From the NCBI RefSeq assembly GCF_035916875.1, contig NZ_JAXUHN010000074.1:25882-89881 (forward strand): a stretch of 64,000 bases of DNA, given 5' to 3'. Shown piece by piece: positions 10,085-18,421 of this stretch. A program made the position numbers and the translations under genes. Numbering within the stretch: position 1 is the first letter of the stretch; each line of letters begins with the position of its first letter. The DNA comes from Methylomicrobium sp035916875. GTDB lineage: Bacteria; Pseudomonadota; Gammaproteobacteria; Methylococcales; Methylomonadaceae. Below the pieces are notes generated by a model. The model was not told the origin of the DNA. It ran no database searches and worked only from the letters and a program-made list of their open reading frames with translations.

Positions 10085-10578
10085 CAATTATCTCCGTATT
10101 TTTTATCTGTATAGCCGATGGAACCTGGAGTTGATTCGATACGAGCACGCATCTCTTCTTCAGATTCAACCGTGGTCGGTGACACGCCGGTTCCCGAAAA
10201 CACCAAACGATCCCAGGCCGAACGCAGTTGGAAAGGATAAACTCCCAAAATTTCTTTAGCGAAGCGAATATGCAGGGGGTGGTTGTCGGGAAGCACGAAT
10301 ACATGAATAGGAGAGCCGTCAGGCCAAGAGCTCAGGCGCATGAAGAATATTTCGCGCACCATTTCGGTCGTCAATTGTTTGACACTGTGACTGGAATCCA
10401 ACAAGCGGACTTTTGAATCATCCGCATGCAGGGTCATATTTGGGAACAGCATGATTGCTGATAAAACGACTGCTCTGCGCAAATTGAGCAACCCAAGAAA
10501 AATCCCCAGGAGGGCTTCAGTTATCAAACGCGCCGCGGCGGCGTTAGCGATAAACCACCTGGAGCTATGCTGCTGCAT
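10084..10578 (-). CDS. PstS-like periplasmic substrate-binding domain protein
   Basis: This small exported protein resembles one lobe of phosphate-binding PstS proteins. The segments VREIFFMRLSSWPDGSPI and a C-terminal GSIGYTDKKYG are typical of short PBP-like proteins. It is far shorter than a full transport receptor and no ABC transporter genes are nearby, so a sensing role is more likely than uptake. The first 45 residues contain hydrophobic stretches; the true start may be a TTG further in (before LNLRRAVVL), which would give a cleaner signal peptide ending at TLHA. Its stop overlaps the porin start by one base. Confidence 0.75.
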   Translation of the reverse strand: MQQHSSRWFIANAAAARLITEALLGIFLGLLNLRRAVVLSAIMLFPNMTLHADDSKVRLLDSSHSVKQLTTEMVREIFFMRLSSWPDGSPIHVFVLPDNHPLHIRFAKEILGVYPFQLRSAWDRLVFSGTGVSPTTVESEEEMRARIESTPGSIGYTDKKYGDN

Positions 10579-11024
10579 TGTGATTCCGCAATGAATAAGC
10601 TGGCACCAACGAACCTAGCGTCAATATTCGGCAATGTAACTTCAAAAATTGCCGCGCGGATGCTGAAAATATTAAAAATAAATTGCTCGGTTTGTAGCAA
10701 TCAGCAATCCCAGGACCCCTTGAAATGATCCGCGCGCCAGTACGATGCATGCATCCGTGCATTAGGGTGTGTCTCATTTCATCATTGAAAGGTGAATAGC
10801 CATCGTATTTCATAACCACAAATATAGCACAACCTCGTATTTGTATAAGTTGCTGAGAACAATCCCACATTCCTTGTTCGACCGAAATGTTTTTGCGGCA
10901 AAGCAGCGATCCGTTTTTAATACGATTTGCAATAAGAAATCCGAACAAGTCCAGACCTAAGCTCGATCAAACCTCACTTTATTATGGGGAGAGTCTTTAA
11001 TCGTTAACCGACATTTCAGCGACC
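10579..11024. other. Intergenic region upstream of the PstS-like operon
   Basis: About 450 bp separate the parB terminator from the PstS-like gene. Open frames here lack convincing protein character, and I recognise no RNA gene. The promoter for the PstS-like, porin and cyclase operon should lie here, but no clear -35/-10 pair stands out. Confidence 0.4.
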
Positions 11025-11067
11025 GAAAAATGAAGACGCTTTCACCCGTAGGCATCGAATGAAAGCG
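11025..11067 (-). terminator. Rho-independent terminator after parB
   Basis: On the minus strand, just beyond the parB stop, an 8-bp stem (CGCTTTCA with TGAAAGCG, plus-strand 11037-11044 and 11060-11067) is followed by TCTTCATTTTTC. It is well placed to end the mnmG-rsmG-parA-parB transcript. Confidence 0.65.
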
Positions 11068-11084
11068 AAGATGGGAAGAAAAAC

Positions 11085-11957
11085 CTATTTGATTTGCCCG
11101 ATGATCCCATCGAGCTCTTCCAGACTGGAATAGGCGATGATCAGTTTGCCCGCGCCGTTTTTTTTATGATCTATCGAAACCTTGGCGCCCAAACGCGAAG
11201 TTAGATCTTCCTGTAACCGCAGAGTATCCCGGTCGATGATCTTGACAGTTTCTAGCTTGATTGTAGGAGATTGAAGCGCTTTAACCAGCCGTTCGGCGGC
11301 CCTGACTGTCAAACCTTCCTTGTCGATTTTATGGGCGGCCGCGACCTGTTTCTGTCCTTCCAGGCCTAGCAGGGCACGCGCATGGCCCATTTCGATGTGT
11401 TTGCTCAGCAGCAGTTTTTTGACTTCGGGATGCAAATCCAAAAGCCGCAGCAAATTGGTCACGGTCACCCGCGATTTGCCGACCGCATCCGCAATCTGCT
11501 GATGCGTCATGTCGAATTCGTCGAGCAGGCGCGCCAAGGCCTCCGCTTCTTCGAGCGGATTCAAATCCTCACGCTGAATATTTTCGATCAACGCGACCGC
11601 CATCGCGGTGCGGTCGTCGATGTCCTTGATCACCACCGGAACTTCATGCAATCCGGCCAGTTGCGCCGCGCGCCAGCGTCTCTCGCCGGCAACGATCTCA
11701 TATTTTTCACTGTCGAGCCGGCGCACCACGACTGGCTGGATCACGCCCTGAGCCTTGATCGAATCGGCCAGTTCCTGCAACTTTTCCGGATTGATATCTT
11801 TGCGCGGCTGGAATTTGCCGCGCTGCAGAAACTCGATCGGCAAGGTTTGCTCGGCATGCGAAGGGAGTGAAGAAGGTGTTGCTTCCGCTTTGGTTATTGA
11901 AACATCCCCGAGCAACGCATCGAGGCCGCGACTTAATCCACGTTTTTTTATCGACAT
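11085..11957 (-). CDS. parB: Chromosome-partitioning protein ParB (Spo0J family)
   Basis: ParB is the CTP-dependent DNA clamp that loads at parS near the origin and works with ParA to segregate chromosomes. The N-terminus is the usual MSIKKRGLSRGLDALLGD. The ParB/sulfiredoxin-like domain includes the GERRWRAAQLAGL nucleotide-binding box (about residues 90-105), followed by a helix-turn-helix (MTHQQIADAVGKSRVTVTNLLR) and a C-terminal dimerisation domain. The length of 290 residues is standard. It lies 3 bp after parA. I did not find a parS-like palindrome in this window. Confidence 0.97.
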   Translation of the reverse strand: MSIKKRGLSRGLDALLGDVSITKAEATPSSLPSHAEQTLPIEFLQRGKFQPRKDINPEKLQELADSIKAQGVIQPVVVRRLDSEKYEIVAGERRWRAAQLAGLHEVPVVIKDIDDRTAMAVALIENIQREDLNPLEEAEALARLLDEFDMTHQQIADAVGKSRVTVTNLLRLLDLHPEVKKLLLSKHIEMGHARALLGLEGQKQVAAAHKIDKEGLTVRAAERLVKALQSPTIKLETVKIIDRDTLRLQEDLTSRLGAKVSIDHKKNGAGKLIIAYSSLEELDGIIGQIK

Positions 11958-11960
11958 GCG

Positions 11961-12728
11961 TTATCGTTTCTCTTTTCTTAACATTTCGCCGGCCAGCGCG
12001 ATATACGCTAACGCACCGCGCGAGGTTCTGTCGTAGAGCAACACCGGCAATCCGTGACTCGGCGCTTCGGCGAGTCTAATATTTCTCGGCACGCAGGTTC
12101 TGAACACTTTGTCGCCGAAATATTCGACCAATTGTTCCGATACGTCCTTGGTCAGGCGACTGCGATCGTCAAACATGGTCCTTAAAATGCCTTCCAGATG
12201 CAGTTCAGGATTGACCGTGTCCTGAATGCTTTTGACCGTGCTCATCAGCGCCGACAGACCTTCCAGGGCATAATATTCGCATTGCATCGGAATCAGCACG
12301 CTGTCCGCCGCGACCAGCGCATTCAGGGTCAGCATGTTCAACGACGGCGGACAGTCGATCAGAATATAGTCATATTGCGCCTTGATCGGCAGCAATACCT
12401 CGGCCAGCCGCCGCTCCCGGCGCTCGGCGTCCATCAGCGCGACTTCCGCAGCGGTCAAGTCGCCGTTGCCGGCGATCACCGAGAAGCCGAGCCCAGGCAC
12501 TTTGATCACGGTTTGTTCGGCCGGCACTTCTTCCAGCAGCAAGTGATAACTTGAATAGGGAACCTTCTCTTTATCGACGCCGCAGCCCATCGCCGCATTG
12601 CCTTGCGGATCGAGGTCCACGAGCAACACACGGCGTTTGGCGGCCGCCAATGACGCCGTCAGATTGACGCTGGTCGTCGTCTTGCCGACGCCGCCTTTTT
12701 GATTCGTTACCGCAATAACTTTTGTCAC
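11961..12728 (-). CDS. parA: Chromosome-partitioning ATPase ParA (Soj)
   Basis: This is the Walker-type ATPase partner of ParB. The deviant Walker A box KGGVGKTTT is at residues 11-19, the Walker B region is YDYILIDCPPSLNMLTLNAL, and the downstream segments are those of chromosomal ParA (255 residues). The start is a GTG at 12728, giving MTKVIAVTNQKGG, the family's normal N-terminus. It follows rsmG by 3 bp and precedes parB by 3 bp in one operon. Confidence 0.97.
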   Translation of the reverse strand: MTKVIAVTNQKGGVGKTTTSVNLTASLAAAKRRVLLVDLDPQGNAAMGCGVDKEKVPYSSYHLLLEEVPAEQTVIKVPGLGFSVIAGNGDLTAAEVALMDAERRERRLAEVLLPIKAQYDYILIDCPPSLNMLTLNALVAADSVLIPMQCEYYALEGLSALMSTVKSIQDTVNPELHLEGILRTMFDDRSRLTKDVSEQLVEYFGDKVFRTCVPRNIRLAEAPSHGLPVLLYDRTSRGALAYIALAGEMLRKEKR

Positions 12729-12731
12729 ACT

Positions 12732-13364
12732 TTATCCTTCAGAAATCGCTTCGCTTTCAATGATCACCACGCAACGCTCCGCCTCGACGCCTGGCGTGTT
12801 GAGTGGAATAACGGACGATTTTACCTTAACTTCCGCCAGTTCATCCTGCGGATTTTGTCCTTTCATCGCCAACAGCACGCCTTGCTTGCTCAGTAAATGC
12901 GCCGCGATCTGCATGATCGCCGGCATGGCGGCAAAGGCGCGGGTAATCACGGTATCGAATTTTTGCGCGGGGCGAAAGGCTTCCACCCTGCTATGGCGCA
13001 CTTCGACATTGTGCAGTTTCAATTCCAACACCGTCTGCTGTACGAATCGCGTTTTTTTCGCATTACTGTCGAGCAGGGTAAATTGCGTTTCGGGCAAAAA
13101 AATTGCCAGCGGGATGCCTGGCAAACCGGCGCCGGTGCCGATATCGATCACGCGCGTCCCTTTGATATAGGGCAGAACGGCCAGGCTATCCAGAAGATGC
13201 AATCGGGCCATGTCTTCGCTGTGCCGGATCGCGGTCAGATTATAAGCCTTGTTCCATTTTTCGATCAGCTTCAGAAAGGCGAGCAACCGCCCGATTTGCT
13301 CTTCGGTCCACACAACATGCAGAGTATCGAGACCGATTTCCAGAATATGTCGGCAAGACTCCAT
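12732..13364 (-). CDS. rsmG: 16S rRNA (guanine527-N7)-methyltransferase RsmG
   Basis: RsmG methylates G527 of 16S rRNA using S-adenosylmethionine. The SAM-binding glycine motif is VIDIGTGAGLPGIPLAI (about residues 69-85), preceded by the conserved KWNKAYNLTAIR segment and followed by RVEAF and FDTVITRAF. At 210 residues it is normal. Its ATG shares one base with the mnmG stop (TAATG), so translation is probably coupled. Confidence 0.97.
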   Translation of the reverse strand: MESCRHILEIGLDTLHVVWTEEQIGRLLAFLKLIEKWNKAYNLTAIRHSEDMARLHLLDSLAVLPYIKGTRVIDIGTGAGLPGIPLAIFLPETQFTLLDSNAKKTRFVQQTVLELKLHNVEVRHSRVEAFRPAQKFDTVITRAFAAMPAIMQIAAHLLSKQGVLLAMKGQNPQDELAEVKVKSSVIPLNTPGVEAERCVVIIESEAISEG

Positions 13365-15286
13365 TAGGCGCTTTTCTTTTTCAGATAGACCAACAGCAGG
13401 GAAATCGCCGCCGGAGTGATGCCCGGAATCCGCGAGGCTTGACCCAAGGTTTCCGGCCGCTGTTTGCGCAGTTTCTCGCTGACTTCGTTCGAAAGCCCAG
13501 GCACACCGGTGTAATCGAGCGTTTCCGGCAGGCGTAAGTGATCATAGCGTAGCGCGCGGTCGATCTCGGTCTGCTGGCGAACGATATATCCCGCATATTT
13601 TGCCTGAATTTCGACCTGTTCGCCGACTTGTTCCGGCACTTCCGCGCCTTTGTCGTAAAAGGACAATAACCGAGCGACATCGACATCCGGCCGGCGCAGC
13701 ATCTCCAACAGATTCACTTCTTTCTGAATCGGCTTGCCCCAGTAGGCTTCGGCCGTAGCCGCAAACTCGGTGTCCGGCCGGATCCATTGTTTTTTCAAGC
13801 GTTCCTGCAATTCTCCTATCGCGCTTTGTTTTTCTTCAAACGCACGCCAGCGCTCGTCATCGACTAGACCCAAGGCGCGACCCTGCGCAGTCAACCGCAG
13901 ATCGGCATTGTCTTCGCGCAGTTGCAGACGGTATTCGGCGCGACTGGTAAACATCCGGTACGGCTCCTGGGTGCCACGCGTGATCAAATCGTCGATCATC
14001 ACGCCGATATAGGCTTCGTCGCGGCGCGGACACCAGCTTTCCAGATCTTGCACCAAGCGCGCCGCATTCAAGCCGGCGATCAGACCTTGCGCGGCCGCCT
14101 CTTCATAGCCAGTCGTGCCGTTGATCTGGCCGGCAAAGAACAGGCCATTCATGTGTTTGGTTTCAAGCGAGGTTTTCAAATCGCGCGGGTCGAAGAAATC
14201 GTATTCGATCGCATAACCGGGGCGCACGATTTCGGCATTTTCGAAGCCGTGCATCGAACGCACGAATTCGTATTGCACATCAAACGGCAGGCTGGTCGAG
14301 ATGCCGTTCGGATAAATCTCGTGCGTATCGAGGCCTTCCGGCTCGACAAATATCTGATGAGTGTCGCGGTCCGCGAAGCGCACGATCTTGTCCTCGATCG
14401 ACGGGCAATAGCGCGGGCCGATACCCTCGATGATGCCCGAATACAACGGCGAACGGTCGAGCCCCGAACGGATGATGTCGTGCGTTTTCGGATTGGTGCG
14501 GGTGATATAGCAGGGAATCTGCCGCGGATGCTGCGCGCGTTTGCCGAGGAACGAAAACACCGGCACCGGATCGTCGCCGTGCTGTTCTTCGAGCTTGCCG
14601 AAATCGATCGTGCGGCCGTCGATGCGCGGCGGTGTGCCGGTTTTTAGGCGATCGACCCGAAACGGCAATTCGCGCAGCCGGCTTGCCAAGGCAATAGATG
14701 CCGCATCGCCGGCGCGCCCGCCGCTATAGTTTTCCAAGCCGATATGAATCTTGCCGCCCAAAAACGTGCCGGCCGTCAACACGACCGCCCGCGCCATGAA
14801 GCTCAAGCCCATCTCGGTTTTGACGCCGACGACTGTATCGCCTTGTACAATCAAATCCGCAACCGTTTGCTGGAACAACGCTAGATTTGGATGATTTTCG
14901 AGCATGTGGCGCACCGCCTGCTTATAAAGCTTGCGGTCGGCCTGGGCGCGCGTGGCTCGGACCGCAGGGCCTTTGCTTGCGTTCAGAATCCGAAACTGGA
15001 TACCGCCAAGATCGATCGCCCGCGCCATGCCGCCGCCCAACGCGTCGATCTCTTTGACCAGATGCCCCTTGCCGATGCCGCCGATAGCGGGATTGCAGCT
15101 CATCTGACCGAGCGTTTCGATATTCTGCGTCAGCAGCAGCGTTTTCACGCCGCAACGGGCCGCCGCCAACGCGGCTTCGGTACCGGCATGGCCGCCGCCG
15201 ACCACGATCACATCAAAATCTTTTTTGAATTTCACGACTGTATTCTTATCAAACGGGCTGTTATAGTACTCTGTCAAGCCAAACAC
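13364..15286 (-). CDS. mnmG: tRNA uridine-5-carboxymethylaminomethyl synthase subunit MnmG (GidA)
   Basis: With MnmE, MnmG makes the cmnm5 modification at wobble uridine 34 of certain tRNAs, using FAD and a folate carbon. The FAD-binding [16 protein letters not shown] and the following [16 protein letters not shown] are clear; the C-terminal helical domain that binds MnmE ends in KKKSA. The start shown is a GTG at 15286, giving 640 residues, about ten more than most relatives. A second GTG (before [13 protein letters not shown], near 15235) would give a more usual N-terminus. mnmG leads the operon mnmG-rsmG-parA-parB; mnmE is not adjacent in this window. Confidence 0.97.
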   Translation of the reverse strand: MFGLTEYYNSPFDKNTVVKFKKDFDVIVVGGGHAGTEAALAAARCGVKTLLLTQNIETLGQMSCNPAIGGIGKGHLVKEIDALGGGMARAIDLGGIQFRILNASKGPAVRATRAQADRKLYKQAVRHMLENHPNLALFQQTVADLIVQGDTVVGVKTEMGLSFMARAVVLTAGTFLGGKIHIGLENYSGGRAGDAASIALASRLRELPFRVDRLKTGTPPRIDGRTIDFGKLEEQHGDDPVPVFSFLGKRAQHPRQIPCYITRTNPKTHDIIRSGLDRSPLYSGIIEGIGPRYCPSIEDKIVRFADRDTHQIFVEPEGLDTHEIYPNGISTSLPFDVQYEFVRSMHGFENAEIVRPGYAIEYDFFDPRDLKTSLETKHMNGLFFAGQINGTTGYEEAAAQGLIAGLNAARLVQDLESWCPRRDEAYIGVMIDDLITRGTQEPYRMFTSRAEYRLQLREDNADLRLTAQGRALGLVDDERWRAFEEKQSAIGELQERLKKQWIRPDTEFAATAEAYWGKPIQKEVNLLEMLRRPDVDVARLLSFYDKGAEVPEQVGEQVEIQAKYAGYIVRQQTEIDRALRYDHLRLPETLDYTGVPGLSNEVSEKLRKQRPETLGQASRIPGITPAAISLLLVYLKKKSA

Positions 15287-15318
15287 GGCAGACGTCCCAC
15301 TATTATAAGAGGTAAACG

Positions 15319-15600
15319 ATGAAAAAACGTAGAAATTTGAACGAAATAGATTACGTTCAGCGCCTGAATCCTGTCGCCAAGCATGCGCACCGGTTTAACA
15401 AGGCGAAGGTCTTTGACGACAAAAGCCAATATCGCCGTAAAGCAAAGCACTCCAAACAAGAGGCTTTTCCAAGAATTCTCGACAGAATTCTTCGCAAAGC
15501 CTCTTGCATTAGCTTCTCCAATGCAGTACGGAAGCTATCGGTTGCTCACCGACTTTCCGATGGTTCGATCATTCCCGAACCACATTTAGCACACAGATAA
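15319..15600 (+). CDS. Small basic protein, DUF7230-like N-terminus, altered C-terminus
   Basis: The first 50 or so residues ([19 protein letters not shown], then basic [12 protein letters not shown]) resemble small conserved proteins of about 40-50 residues often labelled DUF7230, whose function is unknown. A good ribosome site (AGAGG) precedes the ATG at 15319. After AKHSKQEAF the frame runs into a perfect palindrome (15457-15506) and further hairpins before the stop at 15598-15600, giving 93 residues. I infer that the original stop was lost or displaced by this structured DNA, so the second half may not be functional protein. It is divergent from mnmG. Confidence 0.6.
   Translation: MKKRRNLNEIDYVQRLNPVAKHAHRFNKAKVFDDKSQYRRKAKHSKQEAFPRILDRILRKASCISFSNAVRKLSVAHRLSDGSIIPEPHLAHR
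15457..15506. repeat. 50-bp palindrome in the 3' part of the small basic gene
   Basis: An 11-bp outer arm (CAAGAGGCTTT, 15457-15467, with AAAGCCTCTTG, 15496-15506) encloses a 9-bp inner arm (AAGAATTCT, 15471-15479, with AGAATTCTT, 15484-15492) around CGAC, with only 3-bp bulges between. Three smaller hairpins follow: 15511-15536 (AGCTTC/GAAGCT), 15538-15561 (ATCGG/CCGAT) and 15562-15581 (GGTTCG/CGAACC). There is no strong T run, so this is more than a simple terminator. Confidence 0.7.
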
Positions 15601-15763
15601 AAAACAATCTTTAATCCAAAATCCGCAAACTTGATCGTAGAAGGTATATCATGCGTTCGCCCCGAATATTTTCATCAGCCTGGATTAAGCGCGGTTTTTT
15701 TGATCGGTTTTGTATTGCCGGCCATGCTATTGGACATGAAAACGGTATCGGTTAGGAGGAAAT

Positions 15764-16207
15764 ATGAATTCTTACAAACATATATTATTGGCGGTGGATT
15801 TTTTCGACCAGCAAACCCTTGTCGCCGAACGCGCGAAGGATCTGGCGGAGCGTTATGGCGCCAAGCTCAGCGCCATCCATGTGGTCGATACGTTGCCGAT
15901 TGCCGATCCGGCGAATGACGTGCTGGTGCCGTTCGAAATGGATTTGTCTCAGGAATTTATCGCGCTTGGTAGAAAAAAACTGGCCGACCTGGCTTCGACA
16001 TTGGCGATTCCGGAAGCACAGACCTGGCTGGAAACCGGCAGCCCGAAACAGGAAATCATTCGTATCGCCGAAGAAAATGCGGTCGATTTGATCGTGGTCG
16101 GCTCACACGGGCGACATGGTCTGGCGCTATTGTTGGGTTCCACCGCGAACGGCGTCTTGCACCATGCCAGTTGCGATGTGCTCGCGGTACGCTTGCACAA
16201 ACCATAA
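15764..16207 (+). CDS. Universal stress protein (UspA family)
   Basis: This is a single-domain Usp of 147 residues, a cytoplasmic nucleotide-binding stress protein. The fold starts with KHILLAVDFFDQQ and ends with the ATP-binding signature: VVGSHGRHG followed by LLLGSTANGVLHHA, matching GxxG-x9-G(S/T). A strong ribosome site (AGGAGG) lies 7 bp before the ATG at 15764. The 163 bp upstream has no recognisable gene. The partner or process it serves cannot be told from the sequence. Confidence 0.92.
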   Translation: MNSYKHILLAVDFFDQQTLVAERAKDLAERYGAKLSAIHVVDTLPIADPANDVLVPFEMDLSQEFIALGRKKLADLASTLAIPEAQTWLETGSPKQEIIRIAEENAVDLIVVGSHGRHGLALLLGSTANGVLHHASCDVLAVRLHKP

Positions 16208-16276
16208 AATGCAAATACATCAGGTAGCCGCCGATCAGCACTCCTGCGGCGGCATTTCACATCAAGGTAGGGGAAA

Positions 16277-16705
16277 ATGAGAGGAAAAATTGCGAGTTTC
16301 GATCCCGAAGCTGGGGCCGGCTTGATCGACAGCGAAGGGCAAACATATCCGTTTGCATTAGAGGACTGGACTGACGGTGTGCCGCCCGAAGATGGCGACG
16401 ATATCCGCTTCGGCCTGGAAGACGGTAAGGCCGTGCGCGTGGCTCTAGTCGGAGTTTCTCTTGAAGAACCCAAGGCCGTCAAATACAAATATCTGGCAGG
16501 AGCGCTTTCGTTGCTGCTGGGTTGGGCAGGACTCGGAAGAATTTATTTGGGATATTATCGGATAGGCATTTACCAAATCCTGTTGACAGCCATTTTGGTG
16601 CGCGCCGGCTTTATTCCATTTGCTCCGCAATGGGGTTTTATCGAGGCGGCCTTACTGTTTTCTGGCAATATGAACAAGGATGCGAAAGGACGCCCTTTAA
16701 AATAA
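16277..16705 (+). CDS. Cold-shock-like OB domain fused to a TM2 membrane domain
   Basis: Residues 1-50 (MRGKIASFDPEAGAGLIDSEG, then FALEDW) resemble a degenerate cold-shock OB fold. Residues 65-142 form a TM2 domain: two membrane helices around a polar turn with GLGRIYLGYYRIGIYQILL, the usual G-(D)-RFYLG-like motif. Such fusions occur in Proteobacteria, but their role is not established. It lies 69 bp after the usp gene in the same direction. Confidence 0.82.
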   Translation: MRGKIASFDPEAGAGLIDSEGQTYPFALEDWTDGVPPEDGDDIRFGLEDGKAVRVALVGVSLEEPKAVKYKYLAGALSLLLGWAGLGRIYLGYYRIGIYQILLTAILVRAGFIPFAPQWGFIEAALLFSGNMNKDAKGRPLK

Positions 16706-16720
16706 GCGGTCCGATTTTTT

Positions 16721-16765
16721 GGGAGTTAAGGCTGTATCGGCCATGCAATTTCCTCCTTAACTCCC
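16721..16765. terminator. Inverted repeat between convergent genes
   Basis: A 10-bp perfect inverted repeat (GGGAGTTAAG at 16721-16730, CTTAACTCCC at 16756-16765) lies between the TM2 gene and the convergent CBS gene. A T run lies upstream rather than downstream on the plus strand, so it is an imperfect bidirectional terminator candidate. Confidence 0.4.
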
Positions 16766-16878
16766 AATGCCCCGACTGTATGCCTTACATACATCCCCTC
16801 TGAACAAACCTTAGGCCCCTGATTCTTTTTCGAAGCGCATCCCGATGAACGAGCAACGCCTAACCTAAGCCACAAGCT

Positions 16879-17286
16879 TCATTCAAAGATTTTGTATAAT
16901 CCGTCCAACACTAGCGAATTCGGGCTGACTATCCCGATCACCTTGCGGTCTTCGATCACCGGCGCCCGGACCAGATCGTAGTGCGCGAACAGCCGCGAAC
17001 AATAGCGGATATCCATCTCCGGATGCACCGAGATGACTGGTTTAGTCATGATTTCATAGACATTGACCCGGTCAGGCGCCCGGTCCTTGGCCAGCACATG
17101 ACGGGCGATGTCGCCGCAGTTGATCAGTCCGTATTCGTCATCCTCATGGCGCTTGTTCACGATCAGCACCGCAGTTTGCATGGCCTTCATTTTCTTCAGC
17201 GCCTCGGCGACGGTCGCAATGCCATCGATAGTGCCGAAATCGGTTTTCATCACGTCCTTGACGCGGATAATAATGCGGTTGTTCAT
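16879..17286 (-). CDS. CBS-domain pair protein
   Basis: Two CBS motifs, about residues 10-65 and 75-133 (VKDVMKTDFGTIDGIATVAEAL and YEIMTKPVISVHPEMDIRYCS), form a Bateman module, which usually binds adenine nucleotides. No other domain is present in its 135 residues. Its start overlaps the stop of the PII-like gene by 4 bp (ATGA), and it ends the four-gene cluster with two DUF1538 membrane proteins. I infer that it regulates that transporter by sensing nucleotide state. Confidence 0.9.
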   Translation of the reverse strand: MNNRIIIRVKDVMKTDFGTIDGIATVAEALKKMKAMQTAVLIVNKRHEDDEYGLINCGDIARHVLAKDRAPDRVNVYEIMTKPVISVHPEMDIRYCSRLFAHYDLVRAPVIEDRKVIGIVSPNSLVLDGLYKIFE

Positions 17287-17633
17287 ATGGTGTCCTCCAA
17301 CTCTTGTTTTAATACTTCAACCTGATGCATTACGCCGATCGCGTCCTCGACATCGATCTGGATCGCAATGCCAGTGCCGGGTTTGTTGTCGAAATCGGCG
17401 ACGCTGGCGATTCTCTCCAGGATGTGGCGGCTGATGTGCTCCTCGACCAGCATTAACACTACATCGCGTTGTGCCTCGAGCGTCAGGCCGAAGAAGGTTT
17501 TCGATTGTTTCATGCCTTCACCGCGGGCGTTGTTGATCACGGTCGCGCCTTTAGCGCCGCATTGACGGGCCGTATCGAGCACCAGCTCGGTTTTGTCGTC
17601 ATCGACGAAAACAAGGATCAGTTTGAAATGCAT
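17283..17633 (-). CDS. PII-like signalling protein
   Basis: This 116-residue protein has the ferredoxin-like PII layout: the first strand KLILVFVDDDKTELVLDTA, the AKGATVINNARGEG turn, and a C-terminal strand and helix. It lacks the classic GlnB uridylylation tyrosine context. Such divergent PII-like proteins sit next to DUF1538 genes in many bacteria. It starts 8 bp after the second DUF1538 gene and overlaps the CBS gene by 4 bp. Ligand and target are unknown; regulation of the membrane proteins is inferred from the operon. Confidence 0.82.
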   Translation of the reverse strand: MHFKLILVFVDDDKTELVLDTARQCGAKGATVINNARGEGMKQSKTFFGLTLEAQRDVVLMLVEEHISRHILERIASVADFDNKPGTGIAIQIDVEDAIGVMHQVEVLKQELEDTI

Positions 17634-17641
17634 GGAGTACC

Positions 17642-18421
17642 TCAGGATTTGGATGAAAGACGGGACTTATTGAGCCATTGCGCGATTTGCGCATAACCCA
17701 GCACGGCGATGATCGGAAAGAGACTCGCGAAGGCGATCAGGCCGAAGCCGTCCACCAACGGATTGCGGCCGGGTACCGCTTCGGCCAGTCCCAGGCCGAG
17801 CGCGGTAATCATCGGCACGGTGACCATTGATGTGGTGACCGCGCCTGAATCGTAGGCCAGACCGAGAATCAGTTTGGGGGCAAAGCGGGTCTGAATCATC
17901 ACGACGAGATAGCCGCCAAGGATGAATAGATAGAACTCGGAGCCGGTCACGATGCGAAAAACGCCGAGGGCGATGCCGAAACCTACGCCGAGCGCGACCG
18001 AAAGTCGTAAGCCCCAGGCCCGGATCGTGCCCCCTGAAATTTTCTCGGCTTTCAACGCGACCGCAAGCAAGGAGGGTTCGGCCAGAGCTGTCGCAAAACC
18101 GATGCTGGCGGCGAAAATATAAATCCAGAAATAAGCCTGCCAGGAGATCGATTCATCCAGCACGGCGACGCCTAAAAACTCTGCCGTAGTCAACTGCGAG
18201 GCCATCAGATCGCCGAGAGGAAACAACGCCATATCCAGACCCTTCAGAAAAAACACGATGCCGAGCAAGACCGAAATAAAACCGATCAGAATTTTTCTCG
18301 GATGTGCGATCGGCCGGCGAATGACCAGCAATTGAAAGCCGATGATGGTCGCGGCGATCGGTAACACATCCCGGCAGGTTGCCAGCAGTGTCATCGCAAA
18401 CTGCATCAGTTCGTCGATCAT
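17642..18421 (-). CDS. DUF1538 membrane protein (UmpB/UmpA-like antiporter subunit)
   Basis: This is a polytopic inner-membrane protein with about seven hydrophobic segments and the DUF1538 hallmarks: FATALAEPSLLAVA in the middle and GLAYDSGAVTTSMVTVPM followed by ALGLGLAEAVPGRNP near the end. Paired DUF1538 proteins (UmpA and UmpB) from a halophile are reported to act together as a Na+(K+)/H+ antiporter. The gene overlaps its paralogue upstream by 4 bp, so the two are probably translated together as subunits. Function here is assigned by family, not shown. Confidence 0.85.
   Translation of the reverse strand: MIDELMQFAMTLLATCRDVLPIAATIIGFQLLVIRRPIAHPRKILIGFISVLLGIVFFLKGLDMALFPLGDLMASQLTTAEFLGVAVLDESISWQAYFWIYIFAASIGFATALAEPSLLAVALKAEKISGGTIRAWGLRLSVALGVGFGIALGVFRIVTGSEFYLFILGGYLVVMIQTRFAPKLILGLAYDSGAVTTSMVTVPMITALGLGLAEAVPGRNPLVDGFGLIAFASLFPIIAVLGYAQIAQWLNKSRLSSKS

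Noticed and set aside
10565..10948. 127-codon minus-strand frame upstream of the PstS-like gene
   Set aside because: No ribosome site, no hydrophobic or domain pattern, and unusual composition; likely noncoding.
11085..13364. parS site near parAB
   Set aside because: I looked for a TGTTTCACGTGAAACA-like palindrome around the operon and found none in the window.
13922..14647. Long open frame opposite mnmG (241 codons)
   Set aside because: It is fully antisense to the conserved mnmG coding region and has no recognisable motif; high-GC antisense frames are expected there.
15500..15600. tRNA-like sequence (GGTTCGATCATTCCC)
   Set aside because: The TTCGA box is flanked by a self-complementary GGTTCG/CGAACC pair and no acceptor or anticodon stem can be formed.
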